Under the pieces are notes generated by a model. It was not told the DNA's origin. It worked only from the letters and a program-made list of their open reading frames with translations, and made no database searches. A stretch of 64,000 nt of DNA from Plesiomonas shigelloides (GTDB lineage: Bacteria > Pseudomonadota > Gammaproteobacteria > Enterobacterales > CAMTGL01): NCBI RefSeq assembly GCF_900087055.1, contig NZ_LT575468.1, positions 744,001 to 808,000 of the forward strand, read 5' to 3'. The position numbers and the translations under genes are program-made. Below, in pieces: positions 54,830 to 62,475 of this stretch (position 1 is the stretch's first letter; every line of letters starts with the position of its first letter).

Positions 54830-56239
54830 ATGAAAATTAAAACGCGTTTTGCGCCAAGTCCTACCGGTTATCTGCATGTGGGTGGTGCCCGTACCGCTCT
54901 TTACTCTTGGTTATATGCCCGTCGTATGGGCGGTGAGTTTGTTCTGCGGATTGAAGATACCGATCTGGAGCGTTCTACTCAGGAAGCCATCGATGCCATT
55001 ATGGATGGGATGAACTGGCTGGATCTGGGCTGGGATGAAGGCCCGTATTATCAGACCAAGCGTTTTGACCGTTACAACGCCATCATCGATGAGATGTTGG
55101 AAGCCGGTACCGCATACCGTTGCTATTGCTCTAAGGAGCGTTTGGAAGCGCTGCGTGCTGAGCAGGAAGAGAAGAAAGAGAAACCACGTTACGATGGTTG
55201 CTGCCGCGATCACGCGCATAATCATACCCCGGATGAGCCGCATGTGGTGCGTTTCCGTAACCCACAAGAAGGCTCAGTGATTTTTAACGATCTGATCCGT
55301 GGTCCGATTGAATTTAGCAACCAAGAGCTGGATGACCTGATTATCCGCCGTACCGATGGTTCGCCAACTTACAACTTCTGTGTGGTTGTGGATGACTGGG
55401 ATATGGAGATCACGCATGTTATCCGTGGTGAAGACCATATCAACAACACGCCGCGTCAGATCAACATTCTGAAAGCGCTGGGTGCGCCGGTACCTGAGTA
55501 TGCCCACGTATCGATGATCTTGGGTGATGATGGTAAGAAGCTGTCTAAGCGTCATGGTGCGGTGAGCGTGATGCAGTACCGTGATGACGGTTACCTGCCA
55601 GAAGCGCTGCTGAACTATCTGGTGCGTCTGGGTTGGTCCCATGGCGATCAGGAGATCTTCTCGATTGCTGAGATGGAGCAGTTGTTCTCGCTGGATGCGG
55701 TAAGCAAATCAGCCAGTGCGTTTAACACCGATAAGCTGCTATGGCTGAACCATCACTATATCAACCATGCTGATCCTGCGCGTGTTGCTGAGTACTTGGC
55801 GTGGCATATGCAAGATCAAGGGATCAACACCGAAAATGGTCCGGTGCTGACGGATATCGTTAAGTTGCTGGGCGAGCGTTGCAAGACACTGAAAGAGATG
55901 GCAGCGGCTAGCCGTTACTTCTTCGAAGATTTTGCTGCGTTTGATGAAGATGCGGCGAAAAAACATCTGCGTCCGGTCGCGCAAGCGCCATTGGAAGCGG
56001 TGCGTGCTCGTCTGGCGGAAGTGGAGTGGAATGTTGAGGCGATTCATACCGCTATCCAAGCCACTGCCGATGCGCTGGAAATTGGCATGGGCAAAATTGG
56101 TATGCCACTGCGTGTCGCGGTGACCGGTGCGGGTCAGTCGCCATCTGTGGATGCCACCGTGCATGCCATTGGTCGTGAGCGCGTATTAGCGCGTATCGAT
56201 ATGGCGCTGGCGTATATCGCGGCGCGTGCGGCGCAGTAA
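54830..56239 (+). CDS. gltX: Glutamyl-tRNA synthetase
   Basis: Class I synthetase that charges tRNA-Glu, 469 aa against 471 in E. coli. The HIGH-type motif is [11 protein letters not shown] (residues 10-19), and the KMSKS-type loop is KLSKRHG at 238-244. In the zinc-binding region C98 and C100 (CYC) and C125 are present. The E. coli ligand His127 is replaced by Asp127, with His128 and His130 next to it (DGCCRDHAH). It sits between Val/Lys and Ala tRNA clusters, as in E. coli, and ends at a strong terminator. Confidence 0.98.
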   Translation: MKIKTRFAPSPTGYLHVGGARTALYSWLYARRMGGEFVLRIEDTDLERSTQEAIDAIMDGMNWLDLGWDEGPYYQTKRFDRYNAIIDEMLEAGTAYRCYCSKERLEALRAEQEEKKEKPRYDGCCRDHAHNHTPDEPHVVRFRNPQEGSVIFNDLIRGPIEFSNQELDDLIIRRTDGSPTYNFCVVVDDWDMEITHVIRGEDHINNTPRQINILKALGAPVPEYAHVSMILGDDGKKLSKRHGAVSVMQYRDDGYLPEALLNYLVRLGWSHGDQEIFSIAEMEQLFSLDAVSKSASAFNTDKLLWLNHHYINHADPARVAEYLAWHMQDQGINTENGPVLTDIVKLLGERCKTLKEMAAASRYFFEDFAAFDEDAAKKHLRPVAQAPLEAVRARLAEVEWNVEAIHTAIQATADALEIGMGKIGMPLRVAVTGAGQSPSVDATVHAIGRERVLARIDMALAYIAARAAQ

Positions 56240-56282
56240 ATCGCACGTTATCGCCAGCTAAGGCGAGCGAGGCGTAAAAAGG

Positions 56283-56314
56283 AAAAGCAAGGCTGTGATG
56301 GCCTTGCTTTTTTT
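56283..56314 (+). terminator. Terminator of gltX
   Basis: Stem AAAAGCAAGGC / GCCTTGCTTTT with a 7-nt loop, followed by more T. Confidence 0.92.
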
Positions 56315-56323
56315 ATGGGCGAA

Positions 56324-56451
56324 TATACCTTTCCTACTTGAAGTTGCAGCGGTGTTGACTACGTTCGTTCACCCCAATCACATAGTTTGCCTATGCTCAT
56401 GGGAATTCACTCACTGGCCGCCTACCTGCAACGTCAAGTCGTTTGGGTATA
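56324..56451. repeat. ERIC (IRU) intergenic repeat element
   Basis: About 128 bp with inverted ends (TATACC... and ...GGGTATA) and arms such as CCTACTTGAAGTTGCAG and CTGCAACGTCAAGTCGTT. The length and the internal TTCACTCACTGGCCGCC match the ERIC consensus as I remember it. It lies between gltX and the Ala tRNAs. ERICs are non-autonomous and usually lie in transcribed intergenic regions. Confidence 0.88.
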
Positions 56452-56526
56452 GAGGCAATTTTTTCCAGAATCGCGGCTGAAGTGTTGAGTTTTTGCGCAC
56501 TTAGCTAGAGAGTCATGGGAATAGTA

Positions 56527-56555
56527 TTGACAGTCTGCGGCGGCATGCCTATTAT
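56527..56555 (+). promoter_or_regulatory. Promoter of the tRNA-Ala operon
   Basis: A consensus TTGACA, a 17-bp spacer and TATTAT, followed by a GC-rich discriminator (TCGCCTCGC), 41 bp before the first Ala tRNA. Confidence 0.9.
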
Positions 56556-56596
56556 TCGCCTCGCTTACAGCGATTCTGTTACATGAGTCAGGTAAC

Positions 56597-56672
<76 letters not shown>

Positions 56673-56750
56673 TCTGTCTTACGTATAGGATTCGCAGCAT
56701 TATCGGTACCCATACCGATGATGTTAAGTTAAGCACTCTGATATAGCGAT

Positions 56751-56826
56751 GGGGCTATAGCTCAGCTGGGAGAGCGCCTGCTTTGCACGCAGGAGGTCAG
56801 CGGTTCGATCCCGCTTAGCTCCACCA
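56751..56826 (+). tRNA. tRNA-Ala (TGC)
   Basis: 76 nt with encoded CCA. Anticodon arm CCTGCTTTGCACGCAGG gives TGC. The rest equals the GGC copies, so only the anticodon arm differs. Confidence 0.96.
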
Positions 56827-56856
56827 TCTTTTCAGAGTCTGTGATGTGTTTTGATT

Positions 56857-56932
<76 letters not shown>

Positions 56933-56984
56933 TCATCACCACAGATTCATTATCAGAGTAACTCGCACGACCTTTCTTTATGAT

Positions 56985-57060
<76 letters not shown>

Positions 57061-57480
57061 AATTTCGCTCTCACAATTCTATCTTCTCTCAATCCTTCGT
57101 ATTAATCTTAATTTTCCCTAAACTTTTTCTCGCATAAGCTGCTATCTGCTATCTGCTATCTGCTATCTGCTATCTGCTATCTGCTATCTGCTATCTGCTA
57201 TCTGCGTATGATTATAGCGCAGCAGGCGCACAGAGCTTGCTGAGATGGACGTTTTGGGGCGTTGATGGCATTAACCTTGCCTGAAGCACTTTGAGCGTCT
57301 GAGAGAGCATACTGGGCGTTTGGTGGTGAGGTGGCTATCGCAATACAGGTTTTCTGTCCCCCATTTTCTGCGCTGAAAACGGCGGGAGATAACGTGCAAA
57401 GGCGCGGATAAACCACGCCTTTGAGGTTGGAGACAGTTTCTGCAATCGCATTGACTTAATGCATCATGCAGCAGTGTCCG
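57061..57480. other. Intergenic region with heptamer repeat
   Basis: 420 bp without a convincing gene. It holds the heptanucleotide tract (57141-57203) and a weak hairpin AAAGGCG / CGCCTTT (57398-57422) that may end the lysine decarboxylase transcript. A 72-aa minus-strand frame (57198-57416) has no recognisable family. Confidence 0.55.
57141..57203. repeat. Nine tandem copies of a 7-bp unit (GCTATCT)
   Basis: Nine perfect head-to-tail GCTATCT units, 63 bp, with a partial GCT before and GC after. It is outside any supported gene, 81 bp after the last Ala tRNA. Perfect short tandem repeats of this kind vary by slipped-strand mispairing. Confidence 0.97.
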
Positions 57481-59616
57481 TTATTTTTTGATGACTTTAA
57501 CGGTATAACGGCCATCGGCTTGCGCATAAGCGCCGTGGATGTCGGTTTCAAAGCCTGGGAAGTGGGCGCCGATTTCGCACAGCATCTGCAGGAAGTCCAG
57601 CACTGGGCGGCTTTCTTCGGTGATCATTTCACCTGGCATTACCAGAGGCACACCTGGTGGGTATGGCAGGATCATGTTCGCGTTGATGCGGCCAACCGCT
57701 TCATCCAGATAGCACTCTTCCACGTTACCGCGCAGCTCTTCTTGGAAGGCTTCGTGCGGTGTCATGATCATCTTCGGCAGAACTTCGAAGGCGCTGAACA
57801 TCAAATCTGGCAGTTTGTGCTGGCAAATCAGTTTGTGGATCCCAGCCGCCAGATCTTGGATACGCATGTCGGCGTAGAATTCCGGATCTTCTTGGTACAG
57901 GCTTGGCAGGATGTTTTTGATCTTCAGGTTCAGATCATAACCGCGTTTGAAGTCGGTCAGTGCACGCAGCAGGCTAAGTGCTTTGGTTTTGTCGATACCG
58001 ATGCTGAACAGGAACAGCATGCTGTATGGACCGGTTTTTTCCACGATGATGCCGTGTTGGTCCAGATACTTGGCCACCAGTGCCGCTGGGATACCGGTGC
58101 TTTCCAGTTGACCGTCTTTGTTCAGGCCCGGAGTCAGAATGGTGACTTTGATTGGGTCCAGATACATATGGTCGCTGTCGACATCTTTGAAGCCGTGCCA
58201 TTTGGCTTTCGGATCCAAGTTCCAGCATTCGATGCTGTCGATGTTGTCAGGTTGCCATACGTCAAAGAACCAGCCGTCAGACTCTTTGTTCAGACGCTTG
58301 ATCTCTTTACGGAAGCGGATGGCGCGCTCGATAGAGCCACGGATCATGCGACGACCGCTGTTGCCCTTCATCATGGCCGCAGACATTTCAGCGGAAGCGA
58401 CGATGCTGTACAACGGTGATGTTGAGGTGTGCATCATGAAGGCTTCGTTGAAGGTCTCTTCGTTCACATCACCTTTAATGTGGATCATCGAGGCTTGTGA
58501 GAAGGCAGCCAGCAGTTTGTGAGTGGACTGGGTTTCGTAAATCACTTTACCCGGTACACGGTCACCGCTCATACCGCATTTGCCTTTGTAGATCGGGTCA
58601 AAGTTGGTATAAGGCACCCATGCAGAGTCAAAATGGATGGATTTGACGTCCAGATTTTGCTTGATGAAGTCGGTGTTGTAGAACAGGCCATCATAGGTGG
58701 AGTTGGTTACGACCGCATGGACCGGCCACTGGGCATTCGGCGCTTCTTTTACCTTCTGCTCAATGGTGCTGTGCATGAATTCGCTTTTCGGGATCCCACC
58801 CAGAATACCGTAGGCGTTACGGGTTGGACGCAGATAAACCGGCACCACATTGTTCATCATCAACAGGTGAGTCAGTGATTTGTGGCAGTTACGGTCAATC
58901 AGTACGGTGCTACCGGCCGGTGAGGAGTACATACCAACAATTTTGTTGGCGGTGGACGTACCGTTAGTAACGATGTAGCTGCGCTCAGCGTTGAAGACTT
59001 TGGCGATGTACTCTTCGGCCTCTTTGTGCGGACCGGAGTGATCCAGCAAAGAGCCCAGCTCGCTGACGGAGATAGAAATGTCAGACTTCATGGTGTTTTC
59101 ACCGAAGAAGTCATAGAACAGGCTACCGACAGGGGATTTTTGGAACGCGGTACCGCCCATGTGGCCTGGGGTACAGAAGGTGTATTTGCCTTCATCAACA
59201 TATTTGAACAGCGCTTTGGTCAGCGGTGGCAGAATAGTGTTGATGTATTCATCAGTTTTTTGCTCAATTTTCAGCGCAATATCCGCTGCGGTATCTAACG
59301 CATACTCAAAGAACGTGACGTTCAGGCGCAGGTCGTTGAGGCTGACATCCAGTGTTGAGTGAGTATTGGCAAAAGCGTAAACCGGCAGGTGTTCATTCAG
59401 TTGGCTGATTTCAGCGCACAGCTCTAAGCTGTACAGATCCCAGTCAAAAATCACACCGCAAATGCGCGGGTTATTTTCCAAAAGCTTAATCAAATCTTCG
59501 CGATCTGATGGCAGGACGACTTCAAATCCCTTTTGTTCAAGGGTGTCCTGCAGCTGACGCAGTGGTTCTTCTTTGAAGAATGCACCACGCTCACTCATTA
59601 CAGCAATAATATTCAT
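57481..59616 (-). CDS. ldcC: Lysine decarboxylase (CadA/LdcC type)
   Basis: PLP enzyme that converts lysine to cadaverine, consuming a proton; acid resistance. The protein is 711 aa against 715 (CadA) and 713 (LdcC) in E. coli. An N-terminal wing domain (1-130) precedes the PLP core with Lys367 in ETQSTHKLLAAF and HFDSAW. The C-terminal domain ends AQADGRYTVKVIKK. Neither cadB nor cadC adjoins it: the 984 bp upstream are non-coding and maeA is divergent. That resembles the stand-alone E. coli ldcC more than cadBA, but the sequence alone does not settle CadA or LdcC. Confidence 0.93.
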   Translation of the reverse strand: MNIIAVMSERGAFFKEEPLRQLQDTLEQKGFEVVLPSDREDLIKLLENNPRICGVIFDWDLYSLELCAEISQLNEHLPVYAFANTHSTLDVSLNDLRLNVTFFEYALDTAADIALKIEQKTDEYINTILPPLTKALFKYVDEGKYTFCTPGHMGGTAFQKSPVGSLFYDFFGENTMKSDISISVSELGSLLDHSGPHKEAEEYIAKVFNAERSYIVTNGTSTANKIVGMYSSPAGSTVLIDRNCHKSLTHLLMMNNVVPVYLRPTRNAYGILGGIPKSEFMHSTIEQKVKEAPNAQWPVHAVVTNSTYDGLFYNTDFIKQNLDVKSIHFDSAWVPYTNFDPIYKGKCGMSGDRVPGKVIYETQSTHKLLAAFSQASMIHIKGDVNEETFNEAFMMHTSTSPLYSIVASAEMSAAMMKGNSGRRMIRGSIERAIRFRKEIKRLNKESDGWFFDVWQPDNIDSIECWNLDPKAKWHGFKDVDSDHMYLDPIKVTILTPGLNKDGQLESTGIPAALVAKYLDQHGIIVEKTGPYSMLFLFSIGIDKTKALSLLRALTDFKRGYDLNLKIKNILPSLYQEDPEFYADMRIQDLAAGIHKLICQHKLPDLMFSAFEVLPKMIMTPHEAFQEELRGNVEECYLDEAVGRINANMILPYPPGVPLVMPGEMITEESRPVLDFLQMLCEIGAHFPGFETDIHGAYAQADGRYTVKVIKK

Positions 59617-60600
59617 GCTTGATCCTCACGTATAGAACGTTTTTGTCAAGATATTAGGGTACACGTTGACTCAGTGATGAATTGACTCCATCACGATGAG
59701 TTAAAAATAAATTAACCTGGTCAGTATATTTTGATGCTGTGTACGCATTTTCATATGCCGGTTTTTATTTTGCTCGCTCAGCGTTATGGCTGGTCGATTT
59801 TATTTATAAACAAGCCATGTCCGAACGAGGAAATAAAACCGTTATCAAACTCGTGTGTTCTTGATTTTATGAACGCCGTTAATATACGCCGCCAAGTGTG
59901 TACTGCCCAGAGGGGCGGTTGTGAGAGGGTGTGTCTGATATTTCACTATAACCTATTGCAGTTACAATTATGCGCGCATCATGCTTGATAGTGAATAATT
60001 ATCAGTGGGTTGCGCCATAATTACGTGTGAGTCACAAAATGAAAGTTATTACATTTGAAAAATAAATGCGGTTATTAGTCATGTTTTGCAATCTTATTAT
60101 TCTCTGCTGTTTTTACGCTGGCTGTGAATTGTGTCACGGATTTTTCAAGGCGAGAGGCGTAGTGGATATAAAATACTGCGCCAATAGTTTCTCGTTGAAA
60201 TAACTTTGCGTTCAAATAATATTCGCTGTTTTGCATTTTATTTTTAAGTGTTTGTATCCTTATCTACTTTAATCGGTGCCTTTTTAAGGTATTGGCTTTT
60301 TCATCCCATTATTTTTTCGCGCAGGAAACGCAGTGATATTCCCTGCAAGCCGTTACTTAGCAGGTTGCGGGGCGATTCACGCTTTATTCGCTTGCCAGTC
60401 AGCGGAGTTTGCCTCTGGTCACAAAATAACCTTTTCCACAGGAATATCATTAGATTAGCAATGGCTCTGCACGGTCGGCTGTACGCTACGGTGAGGTTGC
60501 TTGCGGGGTAAGAGCGTCTGCAATTGTCATAATACGTTGAGTTCGGGTAACACGGGCGCGGTGTTTTCACCGGCTCGGCACTGGGGAAAAGGGAGAGGCT
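59617..60600. other. Long divergent region between lysine decarboxylase and malic enzyme
   Basis: 984 bp, AT-rich in most of its length, without a supported gene. An imperfect dyad lies at 59669-59701, 52-85 bp upstream of the decarboxylase ATG. Two short plus-strand frames (59731-59988 and 60248-60511) lack ribosome sites and family features. It is unusually long for this compact window and must hold the promoters of two metabolically regulated genes. Confidence 0.6.
59669..59701. promoter_or_regulatory. Imperfect dyad upstream of lysine decarboxylase
   Basis: ACTCA-G-TGATG faces CATCA-CGA-TGAGT across a 9-bp centre. Its position 52 bp before the start suits a regulator site. No regulator can be named. 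Confidence 0.35.
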
Positions 60601-62316
60601 ATGGCTACAGGTAAGTATTTACGCTGGAAAGACTCCGAAGGTAATGAATTCCGGCCGGTTTCATTGACCGGCATGGATTTGCTCAATGACCGTAACCTGA
60701 ATAAGGGGACAGCGTTTAGTGAGCAGGAGCGGGCCGATTTTGAGCTAGACGGCCTGTTGCCACCTCAGGTGCAGATGTTTGATGATCAGATTGAGCGGGT
60801 GTATCAGGGGTTTGAAAGCGCCTCGACCGATATCGAAAAGTATATCTTTTTGCGCTCGCTGCAAGACCGTAACGAAACGTTGTTCTACGCGCTGCTTTCT
60901 CAGCATGTGGAGCAGATGACGCCGATTATCTACACCCCTACGGTGGGCAAAGCTTGTCAGGAGTTTAGCCACCGTTACCAAAAGCCGCGCGGGTTGTTTA
61001 TTACGCCGGAAAACGTGGACAACATGGGGAACATGGCGCGCCATTTTAACGGCAAAACCATCAAGATTATTGTGGTGACCGATAGCCAAGGCATTTTGGG
61101 GATCGGTGACCAAGGGGTCGGCGGGATGGGGATCCCGATTGGCAAGTTGTCACTGTACACCTTGGCGGCGGGGATCCACCCTGCTTGTTGCTTACCGATC
61201 ACGCTGGATGTGGGTACCGATAATCAGGCTCTGCTCGACGATCCTATGTATTTGGGACAGCCCCATAAGCGGATTCGCGGTCAGGAGTACGACGCGTTTA
61301 TTGAGAAGTTTGTACGTCAGGTGAAGGTACATTTCCCTAATGCAGTATTGCAGTGGGAAGATTTCAGTAAATCGAATGCCTTTAATAACTTAAGCCGCTA
61401 TCAGCAGGAATTGCCCTCATTTAATGATGATATTCAGGGCACCGGAGCGGTAGTGCTGGCGGGGATCATCGGCGCGGTGCGCAGTAAAGGCGAGAGCTTA
61501 GGCCAGCAAAATTATCTGGTGTATGGCGCTGGAGCTGGCGGGGTTGGCGTCGCGGATCAGATTTATGCCGGTATGCTGCGTGAAGGGTTAGAGCCGCAGG
61601 CGGCGCGGGATCGCATCTATATTCTCGATACGCAAGGCTTGGTGTGTGATAACCGCGATAATCTGGATGAGTACAAGCGCCGCTATGCCAAGCCGGGCGC
61701 GCTGCTGGAAATGTGGCGTACTGAAGAGCCGGGCAAAGCTAATTTGATGGATGTGTTGACCCATGTGCCGGTGACGGTGCTACTGGGTACCAGTGGCTCG
61801 GGCGGCGCGTTTAAAGAGGCGCATATTCGTCAGATGATGGAGCATTGTGCACGGCCAATGATTTTCCCGCTGTCGAACCCGACCAGTAATTGCGAGGCGT
61901 TGCCGGAGGATATTTTCCGTTGGAGCGAAGGTCAGGCGATTGTGGCGACCGGTAGCCCGTTCAAAGATGTGCAGTATCAAGGCGAGTCGTACCGCATTGG
62001 GCAGGGTAACAACGTGTTTATCTTCCCGGGAGTTGGCCTTGCGGCAATTGTGAGCCAAATTCGCGAGATCTCACCGGATATCTTTACCACCGCCGCTTTT
62101 GCTTTGGCCGAGTGCGTAGAGCCTTCCGATCTGGCGCGCGGTACGGTGTATCCGCGGATCAGTGAACTGCGCCGAATTTCGGTGCATGTAGCATCGGAGA
62201 TCTTAAAAGAGATTGTCCGCAATGATCCGCAGCATCCGCTAAACGGCAAAGATCTGATGCAGCACATTGAAGCTTGTATGTGGGCGCCGATGTATCTGCC
62301 GTATCGCCGCGTGTAA
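60601..62316 (+). CDS. maeA: NAD-dependent malic enzyme
   Basis: Oxidatively decarboxylates malate to pyruvate with NAD, 571 aa against 565 in E. coli. The catalytic Tyr111 is in IIYTPTVGKACQEF. The malate/metal region VTDSQGILGIGDQGVGGMGI and the dinucleotide fold GAGAGGVGVADQI are intact. AAGGGAGAGG lies about 4 nt before the ATG. Terminator and hairpins follow. It is divergent from lysine decarboxylase across the long intergenic region. Confidence 0.97.
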   Translation: MATGKYLRWKDSEGNEFRPVSLTGMDLLNDRNLNKGTAFSEQERADFELDGLLPPQVQMFDDQIERVYQGFESASTDIEKYIFLRSLQDRNETLFYALLSQHVEQMTPIIYTPTVGKACQEFSHRYQKPRGLFITPENVDNMGNMARHFNGKTIKIIVVTDSQGILGIGDQGVGGMGIPIGKLSLYTLAAGIHPACCLPITLDVGTDNQALLDDPMYLGQPHKRIRGQEYDAFIEKFVRQVKVHFPNAVLQWEDFSKSNAFNNLSRYQQELPSFNDDIQGTGAVVLAGIIGAVRSKGESLGQQNYLVYGAGAGGVGVADQIYAGMLREGLEPQAARDRIYILDTQGLVCDNRDNLDEYKRRYAKPGALLEMWRTEEPGKANLMDVLTHVPVTVLLGTSGSGGAFKEAHIRQMMEHCARPMIFPLSNPTSNCEALPEDIFRWSEGQAIVATGSPFKDVQYQGESYRIGQGNNVFIFPGVGLAAIVSQIREISPDIFTTAAFALAECVEPSDLARGTVYPRISELRRISVHVASEILKEIVRNDPQHPLNGKDLMQHIEACMWAPMYLPYRRV

Positions 62317-62338
62317 CTGGCGGAGTAAGAGTTAAACG

Positions 62339-62380
62339 CTGTCTGTACCGGAGTGGTTGTGAGCTGGGCGGTACAGACAG
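62339..62380 (+). other. Twelve-base-pair hairpin after maeA
   Basis: CTGTCTGTACCG (62339-62350) pairs perfectly with CGGTACAGACAG (62369-62380), with an 18-nt loop. It lies between the maeA stop and its terminator. There is no U run, so it is probably an mRNA 3'-end structure. Confidence 0.5.
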
Positions 62381-62434
62381 TGTGCGTTTCCTTATCAGCT
62401 CCATCCACTGCTTGTTTGTGGAGAACCTTTCCCG

Positions 62435-62468
62435 CCGCTGCCGTTACCTAACGACAGCGGTTTTTTTT
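62435..62468 (+). terminator. Terminator of maeA
   Basis: Stem CCGCTGCCGTT / AACGACAGCGG (one mismatch) followed by eight T. Confidence 0.9.
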
Positions 62469-62475
62469 ATCTCCA

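Noticed and set aside
57198-57416. 72-aa minus-strand frame ending in the heptamer tract
   Set aside because: No convincing ribosome site or family. It was kept only as a remark under the repeat finding.
59731-59988. 85-aa plus-strand frame in the decarboxylase-maeA gap
   Set aside because: AT-rich sequence, no ribosome site, mixed Cys/His-rich composition without a recognisable motif.
60248-60511. 87-aa plus-strand frame upstream of maeA
   Set aside because: No ribosome site and no family features; probably a chance frame.
62435-62468. maeA terminator considered as also ending the MORN-repeat gene
   Set aside because: On the minus strand the stem is preceded by the A run and is not followed by a T run.
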